Shown piece after piece: positions 43,723 through 52,988 of a DNA stretch of 64,000 bases (position 1 is its first letter; every line of letters begins with the position of its first letter). The position numbers and the translations under genes are program-made. Under the pieces are notes generated by a model, which saw nothing but the letters and a program-made list of their open reading frames with translations, was not told where the DNA came from and did not search any database. Source of the stretch: CADCTP01 sp963849885 (GTDB lineage: Bacteria > Actinomycetota > Actinomycetes > Mycobacteriales > CADCTP01). The stretch covers positions 248,001-312,000 of the forward strand of contig CAWKIV010000020.1 in assembly GCA_963849885.1 (NCBI GenBank), read 5' to 3'.

Positions 43723-45528
43723 ATGTTCACCACGCGGCCGGTGCTCTCCGGGACCTTCGGCATGGTCGCCTCCACCCACTGGCTGGCCTCGGCGGCCGGG
43801 ATGGCGACCCTGGAGGCCGGCGGCGCGGCGGCGGACGCGGCCGCCGCGGCCGGCTTCGTGCTGCACGTGGTCGAGCCGCACCTCAACGGGCCGGGCGGCG
43901 ACCTGCCGGTGCTGCTGGCCACCGCCGCCGACCCGCGGCCGACCGTGCTCTGCGCGCAGGGGCCGGTGCCGGCGGCGGCCACGGTCGCCCGGCTGCGGGA
44001 CGAGCTCGGGCTGACCCTGGTGCCCGGCACCGGGCCGCTGGCCGCGGTGGTCCCGGGCGCCGTCGGCGGCTGGCTGGCGCTGCTGCGCGACCACGGCCGG
44101 CTGCCGCTGCGGGAGGTGCTCAAGTACGCGATCGGCTACGCCGAGGAGGGCCACCCGGTGCTGCCCCGGGTGGCCGCGACGGTCGCGGCCAGCGCGGAGC
44201 TGTTCCGGACGCACTGGCCGACCTCGGCCGAGCGCTGGCTGCCGGCGCCGGCCCCGGGCGAGCGGTGGCGGCAGCCGGCGCTGGCGGCGACGTACCGGCG
44301 GCTGCTGGCCGAGGCGGAGGCCGCCGGCCCGGACCGGGAGGCCCAGCTGGAGGCCGCCCACCAGGCCTGGTACGGCGGGTTCGTGGCCGAGGCGATCGAC
44401 GCCTTCGCCGGCCGGGAGTGGATGGACGACTCCGGCCGCCCGCACGCCGGCCTGCTCACCGGCGCCGACCTGGCCGGCTGGCGCCCGTCGTACGAGCCGG
44501 CGGTGACGCTGGACTGGGGCGGCTGGACGGTGGCCAAGCCGGCCGCCTGGAGCCAGGGCCCGGTGCTGCTGCAGCAGCTCGCCCTGCTGGATCCGGCCGA
44601 CCTGCCGCCGGCCGGCAGCGCCGAGCTGCTGCACCGGGCGGTGGAGGCGACGAAGCTGGCGATGGCCGACCGGGAGGCCTGGTACGGCGACGTGCCCGAC
44701 GTGCCGCTGGCCGAGCTGCTCGGCGCCGACTACGCGGCCGCCCGGCGGGCCTCGATCGGGGCGGACGCCGACCTCACGCTGCGGCCCGGCTCGCCCGGCG
44801 GCCGGGAGCCCCGGCTGCCGGACTACGCGCTCGCCGGCGCGGACGTCGAGGGACCCGGCTCGGCCCTCCCGGCGCTCGGCGAGCCCACGGTGTCGATTGG
44901 TCTTCGCGCAAGCGGCTCATCCGAAAGGAGGGAGGGCGACCGCGGCGACACCTGCCACGTCGACGTGGTCGACCGGTGGGGCACGCTGATCTCGGCCACC
45001 CCGTCCGGCGGCTGGCTGCAGAGCGCGCCGACGATCCCGGCGCTCGGCTTCAGCCTCGGCACCCGGGCCCAGATGACCTGGCTGCAGGACGGCCTGGCGT
45101 CCACGCTCCGGCCGGGCCGCCGGCCGCGGACCACGCTGTCGCCGACGCTGGTGCTGCGGGACGGCGAGCCGGTGCTGGCCTGCGGCACCCCGGGCGGCGA
45201 CCAGCAGGACCAGTGGCAGCTGTGCTTCCTGCTCGCCCACCTCGGCCACGGGCTGGACCTGCAGGCGGCCATCGACGCGCCGGCCTGGCACACCAACGCG
45301 TTCCCGGCCTCGTTCGCGCCCCGGCAGGCGGTGCCGGGCGAGGTGGTGGTGGAGGAGCGGGTCGGGCCGGAGGTGGTCGCCGAGCTGCGCCGGCGCGGCC
45401 ACCGGGTGGTGGTCTCCGACGGCTGGTCGCTGGGCCGGCTGTCCGCGGTCGGCCGGGACCCGGCCACCGGCCTGCTGACCGCGGCGGCCAACCCGCGCGG
45501 CATGCAGGGCTATGCCGTGGGCCGCTGA
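43723..45528 (+). CDS. gamma-glutamyltransferase-family Ntn hydrolase
   Basis: 601 residues. MVASTHWLASAAGMATLEAGGAAADAAAA at the N-terminus, LNGPGGDLPVLL, and the autocatalytic junction GDTCHVDVVDRWG where Thr is the expected nucleophile, then GTPGGDQQDQWQLCFLL and AIDAPAWHTNAFP. No signal peptide, so probably cytosolic, unlike classic Ggt. Just before the nucleophile there is an odd patch (IGLRASGSSERREGD, near 44896-44940) with lower GC than its surroundings, which may be an insertion or a replaced linker. Confidence 0.88.
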   Translation: MFTTRPVLSGTFGMVASTHWLASAAGMATLEAGGAAADAAAAAGFVLHVVEPHLNGPGGDLPVLLATAADPRPTVLCAQGPVPAAATVARLRDELGLTLVPGTGPLAAVVPGAVGGWLALLRDHGRLPLREVLKYAIGYAEEGHPVLPRVAATVAASAELFRTHWPTSAERWLPAPAPGERWRQPALAATYRRLLAEAEAAGPDREAQLEAAHQAWYGGFVAEAIDAFAGREWMDDSGRPHAGLLTGADLAGWRPSYEPAVTLDWGGWTVAKPAAWSQGPVLLQQLALLDPADLPPAGSAELLHRAVEATKLAMADREAWYGDVPDVPLAELLGADYAAARRASIGADADLTLRPGSPGGREPRLPDYALAGADVEGPGSALPALGEPTVSIGLRASGSSERREGDRGDTCHVDVVDRWGTLISATPSGGWLQSAPTIPALGFSLGTRAQMTWLQDGLASTLRPGRRPRTTLSPTLVLRDGEPVLACGTPGGDQQDQWQLCFLLAHLGHGLDLQAAIDAPAWHTNAFPASFAPRQAVPGEVVVEERVGPEVVAELRRRGHRVVVSDGWSLGRLSAVGRDPATGLLTAAANPRGMQGYAVGR

Positions 45529-45604
45529 CGCGGCGCCGCGAGCCGGGCACCGATCCACCGACCGACGGAGGCCGGACCGCCCCGTCGCGGTGCACGATGG
45601 CGGC

Positions 45605-45921
45605 ATGACCGCGGAGCGGGACGCCTGGGAGCGGCTCGGCTGGCTGTGGTCCGCGTTCTACGCCGCACCGGCTTCGACCCGGCCGAGCTGCCGGGGCCGG
45701 CAGGCCGCGGGACGGCGGCGGCTTCGGCCCACCGCCCGCGAGCTGGACGTGCTGCGCCAGGTGGCCCGGGGCGCGTCCAACCGGAGGTGGCCGCGGCCCT
45801 GCACATCAGCGAGGCCACGGTGAAGTCGCACCTGCTGCACCTGTTCGTCAAGCTCGGCGTCGAGGACCGCACCGCCGCGGTGACCGCCGCGCTCCGCCGC
45901 GGGCTCATCCACCTCGACTGA
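45605..45921 (+). pseudogene. LuxR-type HTH regulator, frameshifted
   Basis: Short protein (about 105 residues if corrected). In frame 1: MTAERDAWERLGWLWSAFYAA and TARELDVLRQVARGASN; in a second frame: PEVAAALHISEATVKSHLLHLFVKLGVEDRTAAVTAALRRGLIHLD, the LuxR/NarL DNA-binding domain; a piece TGFDPAELPGPAG also fits only the second frame. At least two indels, near 45660 and 45780, are needed. No receiver domain. A broken or error-containing orphan HTH regulator. Confidence 0.65.
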
Positions 45922-45961
45922 GCCGCGGCCGGCGCCGAGGCTGGGGCGCTGACGCCGGCGC

Positions 45962-48073
45962 TCAGCCGCCCCAGGCGGCGGAGATGCGCACCGCCATCAC
46001 CGCGGCGTCGTCGGTCCGCGGCCCGGTGAGCAGCTCGTCCAGCAGCCGGTCGCACAGCACGCTCACGCCGAGCGCCGGGTCGTGCCTGGAGACCAGCGTG
46101 CAGAGCCGCTGCACGCCCGCGTCGACGTCGGTGTTGCGGTCCTCCACCAGGCCGTCGGTGTAGAGCAGCAGCGTCGACCCGTACGGCAGGTACGCGCTGG
46201 CGTCGGTGCGGCCGGCCCCGTCGGCCCGGCTGGGCGCCCCGATCAGCACCGACTTGCCGCCGTCCAGCGACCGGGCCTCGCCGGAGCGGTCCTGCACCAC
46301 CGGCGGCAGGTGCCCGGCGTTCGCGTAGTGCAGCAGCGCGCCGCCCTCGACCGGCTCCAGCCGCCCGTACACGCAGGTGGCCAGCTGGGCCATGCCGAGG
46401 CCCTGCACCAGCCGGTCCAGCCGGTCCAGCACGTCGGCCGGCCGGTGCCCCTCCCACGCGTACGACCGGAGCACCGAGCGCAGCTGCCCCATCGCCGCGG
46501 CCGCGGTCAGGTCGTGCCCCATCACGTCGCCGATGGCGACGCCGACCGAGCCGTCCGGCAGCGGCAGCACGTCGTACCAGTCGCCGCCCACGTCGGCCCG
46601 CTCGGAGCCGGCGAAGTAGTGCGCGGACATCTCCAGCCCGGGCACCTCGGGCAGCGCCGGCAGCATGCTGCGCTGCAGCGCGACCGCGACCTCGTGCTCC
46701 TTGCTGTAGAGCCGGGCGTTGTCCACCGCCAGGCCGGCCCGCCGGCCGATGTCGGTGGCCAGCTCCAGGTCGCTCTCGTCGTACGCGCGCTCGTCGCCGG
46801 TCAGGCACAGCACCAGCGAGCCGAGCACCCGGCTGCGGGCCCGCAGCGGCACCGCCACCACCGACCGGACGCCGGCCTCCCGGACCAGCGCGACCCGCTC
46901 CGGCGGACCGCCGGTGCGGGCCAGCAGCTCCTCGTCGACCTGCGCGTAGAGCACCGGCTGGCCGGCCTCGACCACCCGCCGGATGGTCGAGTCGCCGGTG
47001 AAGATCGGCGGGATGGCCTGCACGATCTCGGCCTTGGCCGGGTCCCGGTGCGCCACCGCGACCCGGCGGACGCCCTTCGCGGTGATCATGTCCACGGCGC
47101 ACCAGTCGGCCAGCGCCGGCACCAGGTGGTGGGCCAGCCGGCCGAGCGCCTCGGACACGTCCAGCGTGGTGGACAGCGCGGCGCTCACCTCGGCCAGCAC
47201 GGTGAGCCGGCCCTGCGCCCGCTCGGCCGCGCGGTAGGCGGCCTCCCGCTCCGCCTCCGCCTGCACCCGGGCGGTCACGTCGGCCTGCACGCCGACGAAG
47301 TTGGTCAGCGTGCCGTGGCCGTCGTAGACCGGCGACATCGACACCTCGTTCCAGAACGCGGTGCCGTCCTTGCGGTAGTTGAGCAGGGTGACGGTGACCG
47401 ACTCCTGCGCCGCCAGCGCCCGGCGCAGCTCCGCCACCGCGGCCCGGTCGGTCGCCGGGCCCTGCAGGAAGCGGCAGTTGCGGCCGGTGACCTCGTCCAC
47501 CGTGTAGCCGGTGATCCGGGTGAACGCCGGGTTGACCCAGACCAGCGGGTTGTCCGGCAGTGCCGGGTCGCTGATCGTGAACGAGACGTCGGTGGCCAGC
47601 ACGGCCCGGTCCCGCAGGCTGGACAGCACGCTCTCCACCTGCCGGCCGCCGGCGACGGCGCCGGCCACCGCGAAGAAGACGACCAGCGCCCGCTGGGACA
47701 GCCCGGGCACGTCGCCCAGCGGGAAGCCGGTGACCCACAGCGGCTCCCGGGCCGGCACGTCACCGGACCGGCGGGCCGCGGTGACCGGCTCCCCGGCGAC
47801 CGGCTCGCCGGCCGCGACCCGGGCCAGCGGGGACGCGGAGTCCGACAGCGGGATGCCCTCCGGGTCGAGCAGGCCGGCCGCGTCGGACCAGGCGTCGACC
47901 CGGGCCGGCAGGGTGGTGTCCGGGGCCATCAGCAGGCCCTGCTGGTTCGCGTACGTCACCTCGCCGGCGGCCAGGTCGACCAGCAGGACGGCGGCCGGGG
48001 CCTCGTGCAGCACCCGGGGCAGCAGCTCGACCAGGCCCGGACCGGCGATGCCCGCCGCCATGGTGTCCCCCAC
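45962..48073 (-). CDS. LOV-GAF-PP2C (SpoIIE) phosphatase, putative blue-light sensor
   Basis: 703 residues, cytosolic. Domains: N-terminal PAS-like region (about 20-130), a canonical LOV domain (about 160-265), a GAF domain (about 280-430) and a PP2C/SpoIIE phosphatase (about 450-700; SERADVGGDWYDVLPL, GDVMGHDLTAAAAM, YANAGHLPP, LLLYTDGLVE). The LOV core has GRNCRFLQG with the photoactive Cys (about C200), and the flavin-contact residues Asn in LLNYRKDG, Asn in FWNEVS and Gln in VGVQADV. It should form a cysteinyl-FMN adduct in blue light and control dephosphorylation of an anti-sigma antagonist. GGAGGAG precedes the GTG at 48073; ATG four codons on is an alternative. Confidence 0.9.
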   Translation of the reverse strand: MGDTMAAGIAGPGLVELLPRVLHEAPAAVLLVDLAAGEVTYANQQGLLMAPDTTLPARVDAWSDAAGLLDPEGIPLSDSASPLARVAAGEPVAGEPVTAARRSGDVPAREPLWVTGFPLGDVPGLSQRALVVFFAVAGAVAGGRQVESVLSSLRDRAVLATDVSFTISDPALPDNPLVWVNPAFTRITGYTVDEVTGRNCRFLQGPATDRAAVAELRRALAAQESVTVTLLNYRKDGTAFWNEVSMSPVYDGHGTLTNFVGVQADVTARVQAEAEREAAYRAAERAQGRLTVLAEVSAALSTTLDVSEALGRLAHHLVPALADWCAVDMITAKGVRRVAVAHRDPAKAEIVQAIPPIFTGDSTIRRVVEAGQPVLYAQVDEELLARTGGPPERVALVREAGVRSVVAVPLRARSRVLGSLVLCLTGDERAYDESDLELATDIGRRAGLAVDNARLYSKEHEVAVALQRSMLPALPEVPGLEMSAHYFAGSERADVGGDWYDVLPLPDGSVGVAIGDVMGHDLTAAAAMGQLRSVLRSYAWEGHRPADVLDRLDRLVQGLGMAQLATCVYGRLEPVEGGALLHYANAGHLPPVVQDRSGEARSLDGGKSVLIGAPSRADGAGRTDASAYLPYGSTLLLYTDGLVEDRNTDVDAGVQRLCTLVSRHDPALGVSVLCDRLLDELLTGPRTDDAAVMAVRISAAWGG

Positions 48074-48158
48074 CGAGCGCTCCTCCGTTCCCGCCCTCGC
48101 CGACTCCTCGAAGGCTAATGCCCACACCGCGAAGTCGCCCAGACGGGACCGGTCCGGA

Positions 48159-49208
48159 TCACTCCTTCGGCGGCCGGCGGTGCGGCAGCTGGATGTCCTT
48201 CTCGGCCGGCTGCCCGGCCTCCAGCTCGCGGCCGCGCTCCAGCTCCGCGTTCACCTCGGCGCCGAAGAGGATCACGTTGTTGGTGATCCACAGCCAGACC
48301 AGGAAGGAGATGACCGCGCCCAGCGACCCGTACGTCTTGTTGTACGACCCGAAGTTGGCCACGTAGAAGCCGAAGGCCACCGACGCGATCACCCACAGCA
48401 CCAGCGCCAGGAAGCCGCCCAGGGTGAACCAGCGGAACTTCGGCTGCTTGACGTTCGGCGCGATGTGGTAGAGCCCGGCGATCATCAGGCTGACGATCAC
48501 GACGATGATCGGCCACTTGGCGATGTTCCAGATGGTGACGACGGTGCTGCCGACGCCGATCGCGTCGCCGATGGCCTGGGCGACGTTGCCGCTGGACACG
48601 ATCGCCAGCGTGATCAGGGTCAGCAGCAGGACGCCGACGATGGTGACCAGGATCTGCAGCGGCCGGAGGATGTAGAACTTGCGGCCCTCCTCGACCTCGT
48701 AGATCGCGTTGGAGGCGCGGATGAAGGCGCCGACGTAGCCGGAGGCGGACCAGAGCGCGCCGAGCAGGCCGAGGCCGAGCAGGGCGCCGGCCCCGCCGCG
48801 CTGGTTGACCACCTCGGTGATCGGCTGCTGGATGGTCGACACCGTGTCGGCCGGGGCGCCGAGGTCCCGGACGATCTGCAGCAGCGCGTCGACCGTTCGC
48901 TCGCCGTCCCCGAAGACGCCGAGGAGCGACACGAAGACGATCAGCGCCGGGAAGATCGACAGCACCGAGTAGTACGTCAGCGCGGCCGCCCAGTCGGTGA
49001 CGTTGTCGTCCTTGAACTCGGTGAAGGCCCGCTTGGCCACCCCGAACCAGGTGCGCTTGCCCAGGTCGGTCGGGGAGTCCGGCTTGCGCGGGTCGTCCGG
49101 CGCGAGCCGCTGCTCGTCGGGCTTGTCGGAGTAGTCCTTGGTCCCCGGACCTCCGGAGAAGTCCTCCGGATCCCGGTCCTTCGTCTTGCTGCGGGAGAAG
49201 AGGGGCAT
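48159..49208 (-). CDS. YihY/BrkB family membrane protein
   Basis: 349 residues. After a charged N-terminal tail come AFTEFKDDNVTDWAAALTYYSVLSIFPALIVFVSLLGVFG and six or so helices to WLWITNNVILFGAEVNAELERGRE, the YihY signature (formerly called RNase BN). Transport or envelope role is proposed for the family. I start at the ATG 49208 (MPLFSRSKTKD); an upstream ATG is possible. Divergent from msrA. Confidence 0.9.
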   Translation of the reverse strand: MPLFSRSKTKDRDPEDFSGGPGTKDYSDKPDEQRLAPDDPRKPDSPTDLGKRTWFGVAKRAFTEFKDDNVTDWAAALTYYSVLSIFPALIVFVSLLGVFGDGERTVDALLQIVRDLGAPADTVSTIQQPITEVVNQRGGAGALLGLGLLGALWSASGYVGAFIRASNAIYEVEEGRKFYILRPLQILVTIVGVLLLTLITLAIVSSGNVAQAIGDAIGVGSTVVTIWNIAKWPIIVVIVSLMIAGLYHIAPNVKQPKFRWFTLGGFLALVLWVIASVAFGFYVANFGSYNKTYGSLGAVISFLVWLWITNNVILFGAEVNAELERGRELEAGQPAEKDIQLPHRRPPKE

Positions 49209-49316
49209 CGTCGGGACTCCGGCGGTCGACGGGCGGCGGTCGGTGTCCCTGTGCCCGGTCTGCGGCATCCCATTCGCGGCCCGGCGCGGTCACCCGCCCG
49301 CGCGTACCGTGGACGC

Positions 49317-49982
49317 GTGCTCTTCTCCCGCGCCAAGACCCAGCTGCCGACGCCCGAGCAGGCGCTGCCGGGCCGCGCCGACTACGCCTACGAGGTGCCG
49401 GCCACCCACGTGGTGACCGGCAACCCGATCGTGCCGCCGTTCCCCGCGGGGCTGGCCACCGCGGTCTTCGCGCTGGGCTGCTTCTGGGGCGAGGAGAAGG
49501 CGTTCTGGCAGGTGCCGGGGGTGTGGTCGACCGCGGTCGGCTACACCGGCGGCGCCACGCCCTACCCGACGTACGAGGAGGTCTGCTCCGGGCGGACCGG
49601 GCACGCCGAGGCGGTGCTCGTGGTCTTCGACCCGGACCAGGTGTCGTACGAGCAGCTGCTGCAGGTCTTCTGGGAGGCGCACGACCCGACCCAGGGGATG
49701 CGGCAGGGCAACGACGTCGGCACGCAGTACCGCTCAGCGGTCTACTACACCTCCGACGAGCAGAAGGCCGCCGCCGAGACGTCCCTCGCCGCCTACCAGC
49801 AGCGGCTGTCCGCCGCCGGCTACGGCACCATCACCACCGACATCGAGCCGGCCGGGCCGTTCTACTACGCCGAGGCCTACCACCAGCAATACCTGGTGAA
49901 AAACCCGTACGGCTACTGCCCCGCCAACGGCACCGGCGTCTCCTGCCCCGTCGGCCTCTTCCGCCCCGCCTCGGAGTCCTAG
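49317..49982 (+). CDS. msrA: peptide methionine-S-sulfoxide reductase
   Basis: 221 residues. The catalytic GCFWGEEKAFWQVPGVWSTAVGYTGG motif, EVCSGRTGHAEAV and NDVGTQYRSAVYY are all present; resolving Cys residues lie in the C-terminus (YCPANGTGVSCPVG). It repairs oxidised methionine in proteins. GTG start; divergent from yihY. Confidence 0.94.
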   Translation: MLFSRAKTQLPTPEQALPGRADYAYEVPATHVVTGNPIVPPFPAGLATAVFALGCFWGEEKAFWQVPGVWSTAVGYTGGATPYPTYEEVCSGRTGHAEAVLVVFDPDQVSYEQLLQVFWEAHDPTQGMRQGNDVGTQYRSAVYYTSDEQKAAAETSLAAYQQRLSAAGYGTITTDIEPAGPFYYAEAYHQQYLVKNPYGYCPANGTGVSCPVGLFRPASES

Positions 49983-50162
49983 CCGGGCCCGGCGGTCCCG
50001 GTCAGCAGGTACGCCGCGCCGACTCGGGCCTGTCCCGCAGCGCCTGCTGCGGCGCGCCGACGGCGGGGTCCGGCCGGCGGCCGAGCCTTCTGGCCGAGCG
50101 GGCCAGCCGGGTCGGCGGCGCCGGCCTGGGCACTCTGGTCGGCGGCGTCCTGTCGGCCGCGC

Positions 50163-50681
50163 TCAGCCGTCGCCGAGCTTCGCCGCGTAGCCCTCGCTGA
50201 GCTCGTCCCAGCCGTGGTCGCGGGCGTCCTCGCCCCGGATCGGCGGCACCGGCCGCCCGTCCAGCAGCTGCTCGGCCACGTCCAGGCAGAGGTGCCAGCC
50301 GGCGGCGACCTTGGCCAGCCAGTCCCGGTCGGTGACCCGGTGCCGCAGGGTCAGCCGGGTGCCGGCGCCGGCCGCGGCCAGCTCCCAGCGGAGCAGGTCC
50401 TCGCCCCAGGTGTACTCGAGCAGGGTCGGCGGCTCGGCCCGCCGGACCGTCGCGCGGTCCGCCGGGTCGTCGGCGTCGAGCATGGTCAGGGTGACCGGCC
50501 CGGTGCCGGCCAGGTCCCGGTCCGGGACGAAGGGCGCCCACGCCCGCAGCTGCCCCGGCTCGGTGAGGGCGGTCCACACCCGCGCCGGCGGGTGCCGCAG
50601 GTCGCGGACGAAGACGAGGGTCCAGCCGCCGTCCGCCGGCTCGGCGGTGACGTCGGCGAGCGGTCCGGAGGGGATGGTCAT
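50163..50681 (-). CDS. SRPBCC/AHSA1-like protein
   Basis: 172 residues of the START/Bet v1-like fold: TLVFVRDLRHPPARVWTALTEPGQLRAWAPFVPDRD, LEYTWGEDLLRWEL, TRLTLRHRVTDRDWLAKVAAGWHLCLDVAEQLLDG. Function is not known. Its ATG overlaps the stop of the ArsR-type gene (ATGA); such pairs are common, the regulator probably controlling both. Confidence 0.9.
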   Translation of the reverse strand: MTIPSGPLADVTAEPADGGWTLVFVRDLRHPPARVWTALTEPGQLRAWAPFVPDRDLAGTGPVTLTMLDADDPADRATVRRAEPPTLLEYTWGEDLLRWELAAAGAGTRLTLRHRVTDRDWLAKVAAGWHLCLDVAEQLLDGRPVPPIRGEDARDHGWDELSEGYAAKLGDG

Positions 50682-50992
50682 GGCTGCTCCTGGGTGTCGA
50701 GGTGGCGCTCGAGCGCGTCGAGGTGGTGGGTCCACAGCTGCCGGTACGGCGTCAGCCAGGCGTCCAGCGCCTCGAACGGCGCCGGCTCCAGGCGGTAGAT
50801 CCGCTGCGGGCCGGCGGTCCGGGAGGACACGAAGCCCGCCTCCCGCAGCACCTTGAGGTGCTTGGAGACCGCCGGCTGGGCGACGGCGAGGGTGCTGACC
50901 AGCTCGCCGACGCTGCGGTCGGCGGTCCGCAGCCGGTCGAGGATCCGGCGCCGGGTCGGCTCGGCGAGGACGGTGAACGCGTCGACCGGCAT
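50678..50992 (-). CDS. ArsR-family transcriptional regulator
   Basis: 104 residues. Winged helix: FTVLAEPTRRRILDRLRTADRSVGELVSTLAVAQPAVSKHLKVLREAGFVSSRTAGPQRIYRL. No metal-binding Cys cluster, so not a metal sensor. Translationally coupled to the SRPBCC gene downstream. Confidence 0.92.
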   Translation of the reverse strand: MPVDAFTVLAEPTRRRILDRLRTADRSVGELVSTLAVAQPAVSKHLKVLREAGFVSSRTAGPQRIYRLEPAPFEALDAWLTPYRQLWTHHLDALERHLDTQEQP

Positions 50993-51148
50993 GCGGTTCG
51001 AACATGCCCGCTCAGTTATATGCCTGTCAAGGCATACGACGGTGCTCGCGTCTCCGGATGCACTCGGCCTGCTGACCGGCTAACGTCTGAATCGGTTGAG
51101 GCTTCAGCCGCTTTCCGTTGCCCGGAAACGCCGGAAGGCCGGAGCGCC

Positions 51149-51943
51149 ATGACATCGACCTCGATCGCCCCCGACCTGGACCGTGCGGACCGCACCGACC
51201 GCCGCGCCCACGCCCGTGCCCTCTTCGCCGCCCTGGACCAGCTCCCTCCGGGCGGTCCGGAGCACCAGCGGGTCCGCGCGGAGCTGGTCGAGCTGCACCT
51301 GCCGCTGGTCCGCTTCTTCGCCCGCCGGTACGCCGGCCGCGGCGAGCCGCTGGACGACCTGGTCCAGGTCGCCTCGCTCGGCCTGCTCAAGGCTATCGAC
51401 CGGTTCGAGCCGGCGCGCGGCCTGGAGTTCAGCACGTACGCGTCGCCGACCGTGCTGGGCGAGATCCGCCGGCACTTCCGGGACCGCACCTGGGCCGTGC
51501 ACGTGGCCCGCGGCCTGCAGGAGCTCACCACCCAGGTGGGAGCGGTCGTGCCGGACCTGACCCAGGAGCTGGGCCGGGCGCCGAGCGTCCCCGAGCTCGC
51601 GGCCCGGGTGGGCCAGCCCGAGGAGCGGGTGCTGGAGGCGCTGGAGTGCCTGTCCGCGCACACCGCGCACTCGCTCGACGCGCCCACGGGTGAGGACTAC
51701 ACGCTCGGCGACACGCTCGGCTTCGAGGACGGCGGGCTCGCCGAGGTGGAGATGCACGAGTCGCTCACGCCGGCGCTGGCCCGGCTGCCCGAGCGGGAGC
51801 GCCGGATCCTCCAGCTGCGGTTCTACGGCAACCTCACCCAGTCCCAGATCGCCGCCCGGCTCGGCATCTCCCAGATGCACGTGTCCCGGCTGCTGGCCCG
51901 CACGCTGGCCCGGCTGCGGGAGGAGCTGCTGACCGAGGAGTGA
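51149..51943 (+). CDS. SigF/SigB-type stress sigma factor
   Basis: 264 residues. Region 2 (RYAGRGEPLDDLVQVASLGLLKAIDRFEPARGLEFSTYASPTVLGEIRRHFRD), region 3 (QELTTQVGAVVPDLTQELGRAPSVPELAARVG) and region 4 (LPERERRILQLRFYGNLTQSQIAARLGISQMHVSRLLARTLARLRE), the pattern of the group 3 SigF/SigB factors. No anti-sigma gene adjoins, but the LOV-PP2C phosphatase at 45962-48073 is the kind of enzyme that feeds such partner-switching circuits. Confidence 0.92.
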   Translation: MTSTSIAPDLDRADRTDRRAHARALFAALDQLPPGGPEHQRVRAELVELHLPLVRFFARRYAGRGEPLDDLVQVASLGLLKAIDRFEPARGLEFSTYASPTVLGEIRRHFRDRTWAVHVARGLQELTTQVGAVVPDLTQELGRAPSVPELAARVGQPEERVLEALECLSAHTAHSLDAPTGEDYTLGDTLGFEDGGLAEVEMHESLTPALARLPERERRILQLRFYGNLTQSQIAARLGISQMHVSRLLARTLARLREELLTEE

Positions 51944-51989
51944 CGCGGCCGGCCGGGCGCACCCGGCCGGGACCGCGACGAGGGACCGC

Positions 51990-52382
51990 TCAGGACTGCG
52001 GCGGCTCGTCCTTGCCGGACTCCTCGGCCGCGTCCGCCTCGTCCTTGGTGTGGTGGACGGCGCCCTCGGCGTGCTCGGGCGGCCCGTACACGGTGTAGAG
52101 GACCAGCGGGTTGGGCCCGGTGTTCACGAAGTTGTGCTTCGTGCCGGCCGGCACGGCGACCAGGTCGCCCGCCTGCACCTTCCGCTTCTGACCGCCGACC
52201 CTGGCCTCGCCCACGCCGCTGACGAAGCTGAGCACCTGGTCGGTGTCCTCGTGCACCTCCTCGCCGATCTCGCCGTCCGCGGGGATGGTCATGATGACCA
52301 GCTGGCTGTGCTCGCCGGTCCACAGCACCCGGCGGAAGTCGTCGCTCTTCTCGGCGACCGTGGCGATGGTGAAATGCTCCAT
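51990..52382 (-). CDS. small cupin protein
   Basis: 130 residues, one cupin barrel: EVHEDTDQVLSFVSGVGEARVGGQKRKVQAGDLVAVPAGTKHNFVNTGPNPLVLYTVYGPPEHAEG, with metal-type His residues partly kept, then an acidic tail (DEADAAEESGKDEPPQS). Function unknown. ATG start with AGGGGG five bases upstream. Convergent with the sigma factor gene. Confidence 0.88.
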   Translation of the reverse strand: MEHFTIATVAEKSDDFRRVLWTGEHSQLVIMTIPADGEIGEEVHEDTDQVLSFVSGVGEARVGGQKRKVQAGDLVAVPAGTKHNFVNTGPNPLVLYTVYGPPEHAEGAVHHTKDEADAAEESGKDEPPQS

Positions 52383-52472
52383 GCCCCCTGGGTGCCCGGG
52401 GACCGGCCCGGTCAATCGCGGACGGGCCGAGGTCCGGTCCACCGGGCGGTGGACCGGACCTCGGGCGGCGGC

Positions 52473-52766
52473 TCAGCCGCGGCGGCGGGCGGCGTAGTCC
52501 CGCTGCCGGTTCGGCACCGGGATCCGCCGGCTCGCCGGCGGGACGGCCACCTTCGCCGCGGGTCCGCCGCGGGCGGCGGCACGGCGCTCGCGCCGGCTGG
52601 GACCGGCCGGAGCGGCCGCGCCGCCCGCGCCGCCCGCGGCGCCCGCGGTCGCCCGGGTCGCCCGGGTCGGCCGGGTCGCCGGGTCGCTCGGGTCGGCCGG
52701 CGTCGGCGCGGCGGGCGCTGCGGGCGCGGCCGGGACGGACGGGGCGGGATGGCGCTGACGAGACAA
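52473..52766 (-). CDS. small basic Ala/Pro-rich protein
   Basis: 97 residues, no family recognised. Low-complexity Ala/Pro/Thr first half, then basic SRRERRAAARGGPAAKVAVPP and a C-terminus PVPNRQRDYAARRRG. A TTG start at 52766 with GAGGAGG five bases upstream supports it as real. Likely nucleic-acid-binding by charge, which is inference only. Confidence 0.5.
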   Translation of the reverse strand: MSRQRHPAPSVPAAPAAPAAPTPADPSDPATRPTRATRATAGAAGGAGGAAAPAGPSRRERRAAARGGPAAKVAVPPASRRIPVPNRQRDYAARRRG

Positions 52767-52988
52767 GGCAGCCTCCTCGGGGTGCGAGGGTGGAGGCGGT
52801 GATCACCGGGGACGGCGGGCGAGGGTGAGGTCGCCGGACGGCCGGGTGTCGCCGCAGGGCCGGGAGCCGCGCCGGGGGAGATCCGCTCCGGCTGCGGCGG
52901 GGCGCGAGCACGCGCCCGTCCTCAGCTGATCACGCAACCGACGGTACGCCGCCCCCGGTGGCTCCGCACGGGTATTTAGGCTGGCCGC

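Noticed and set aside
50008..50160. Possible small gene between msrA and the SRPBCC gene
   Set aside because: No start with a ribosome binding site and no conserved product; only Arg/Ala-rich chance frames.
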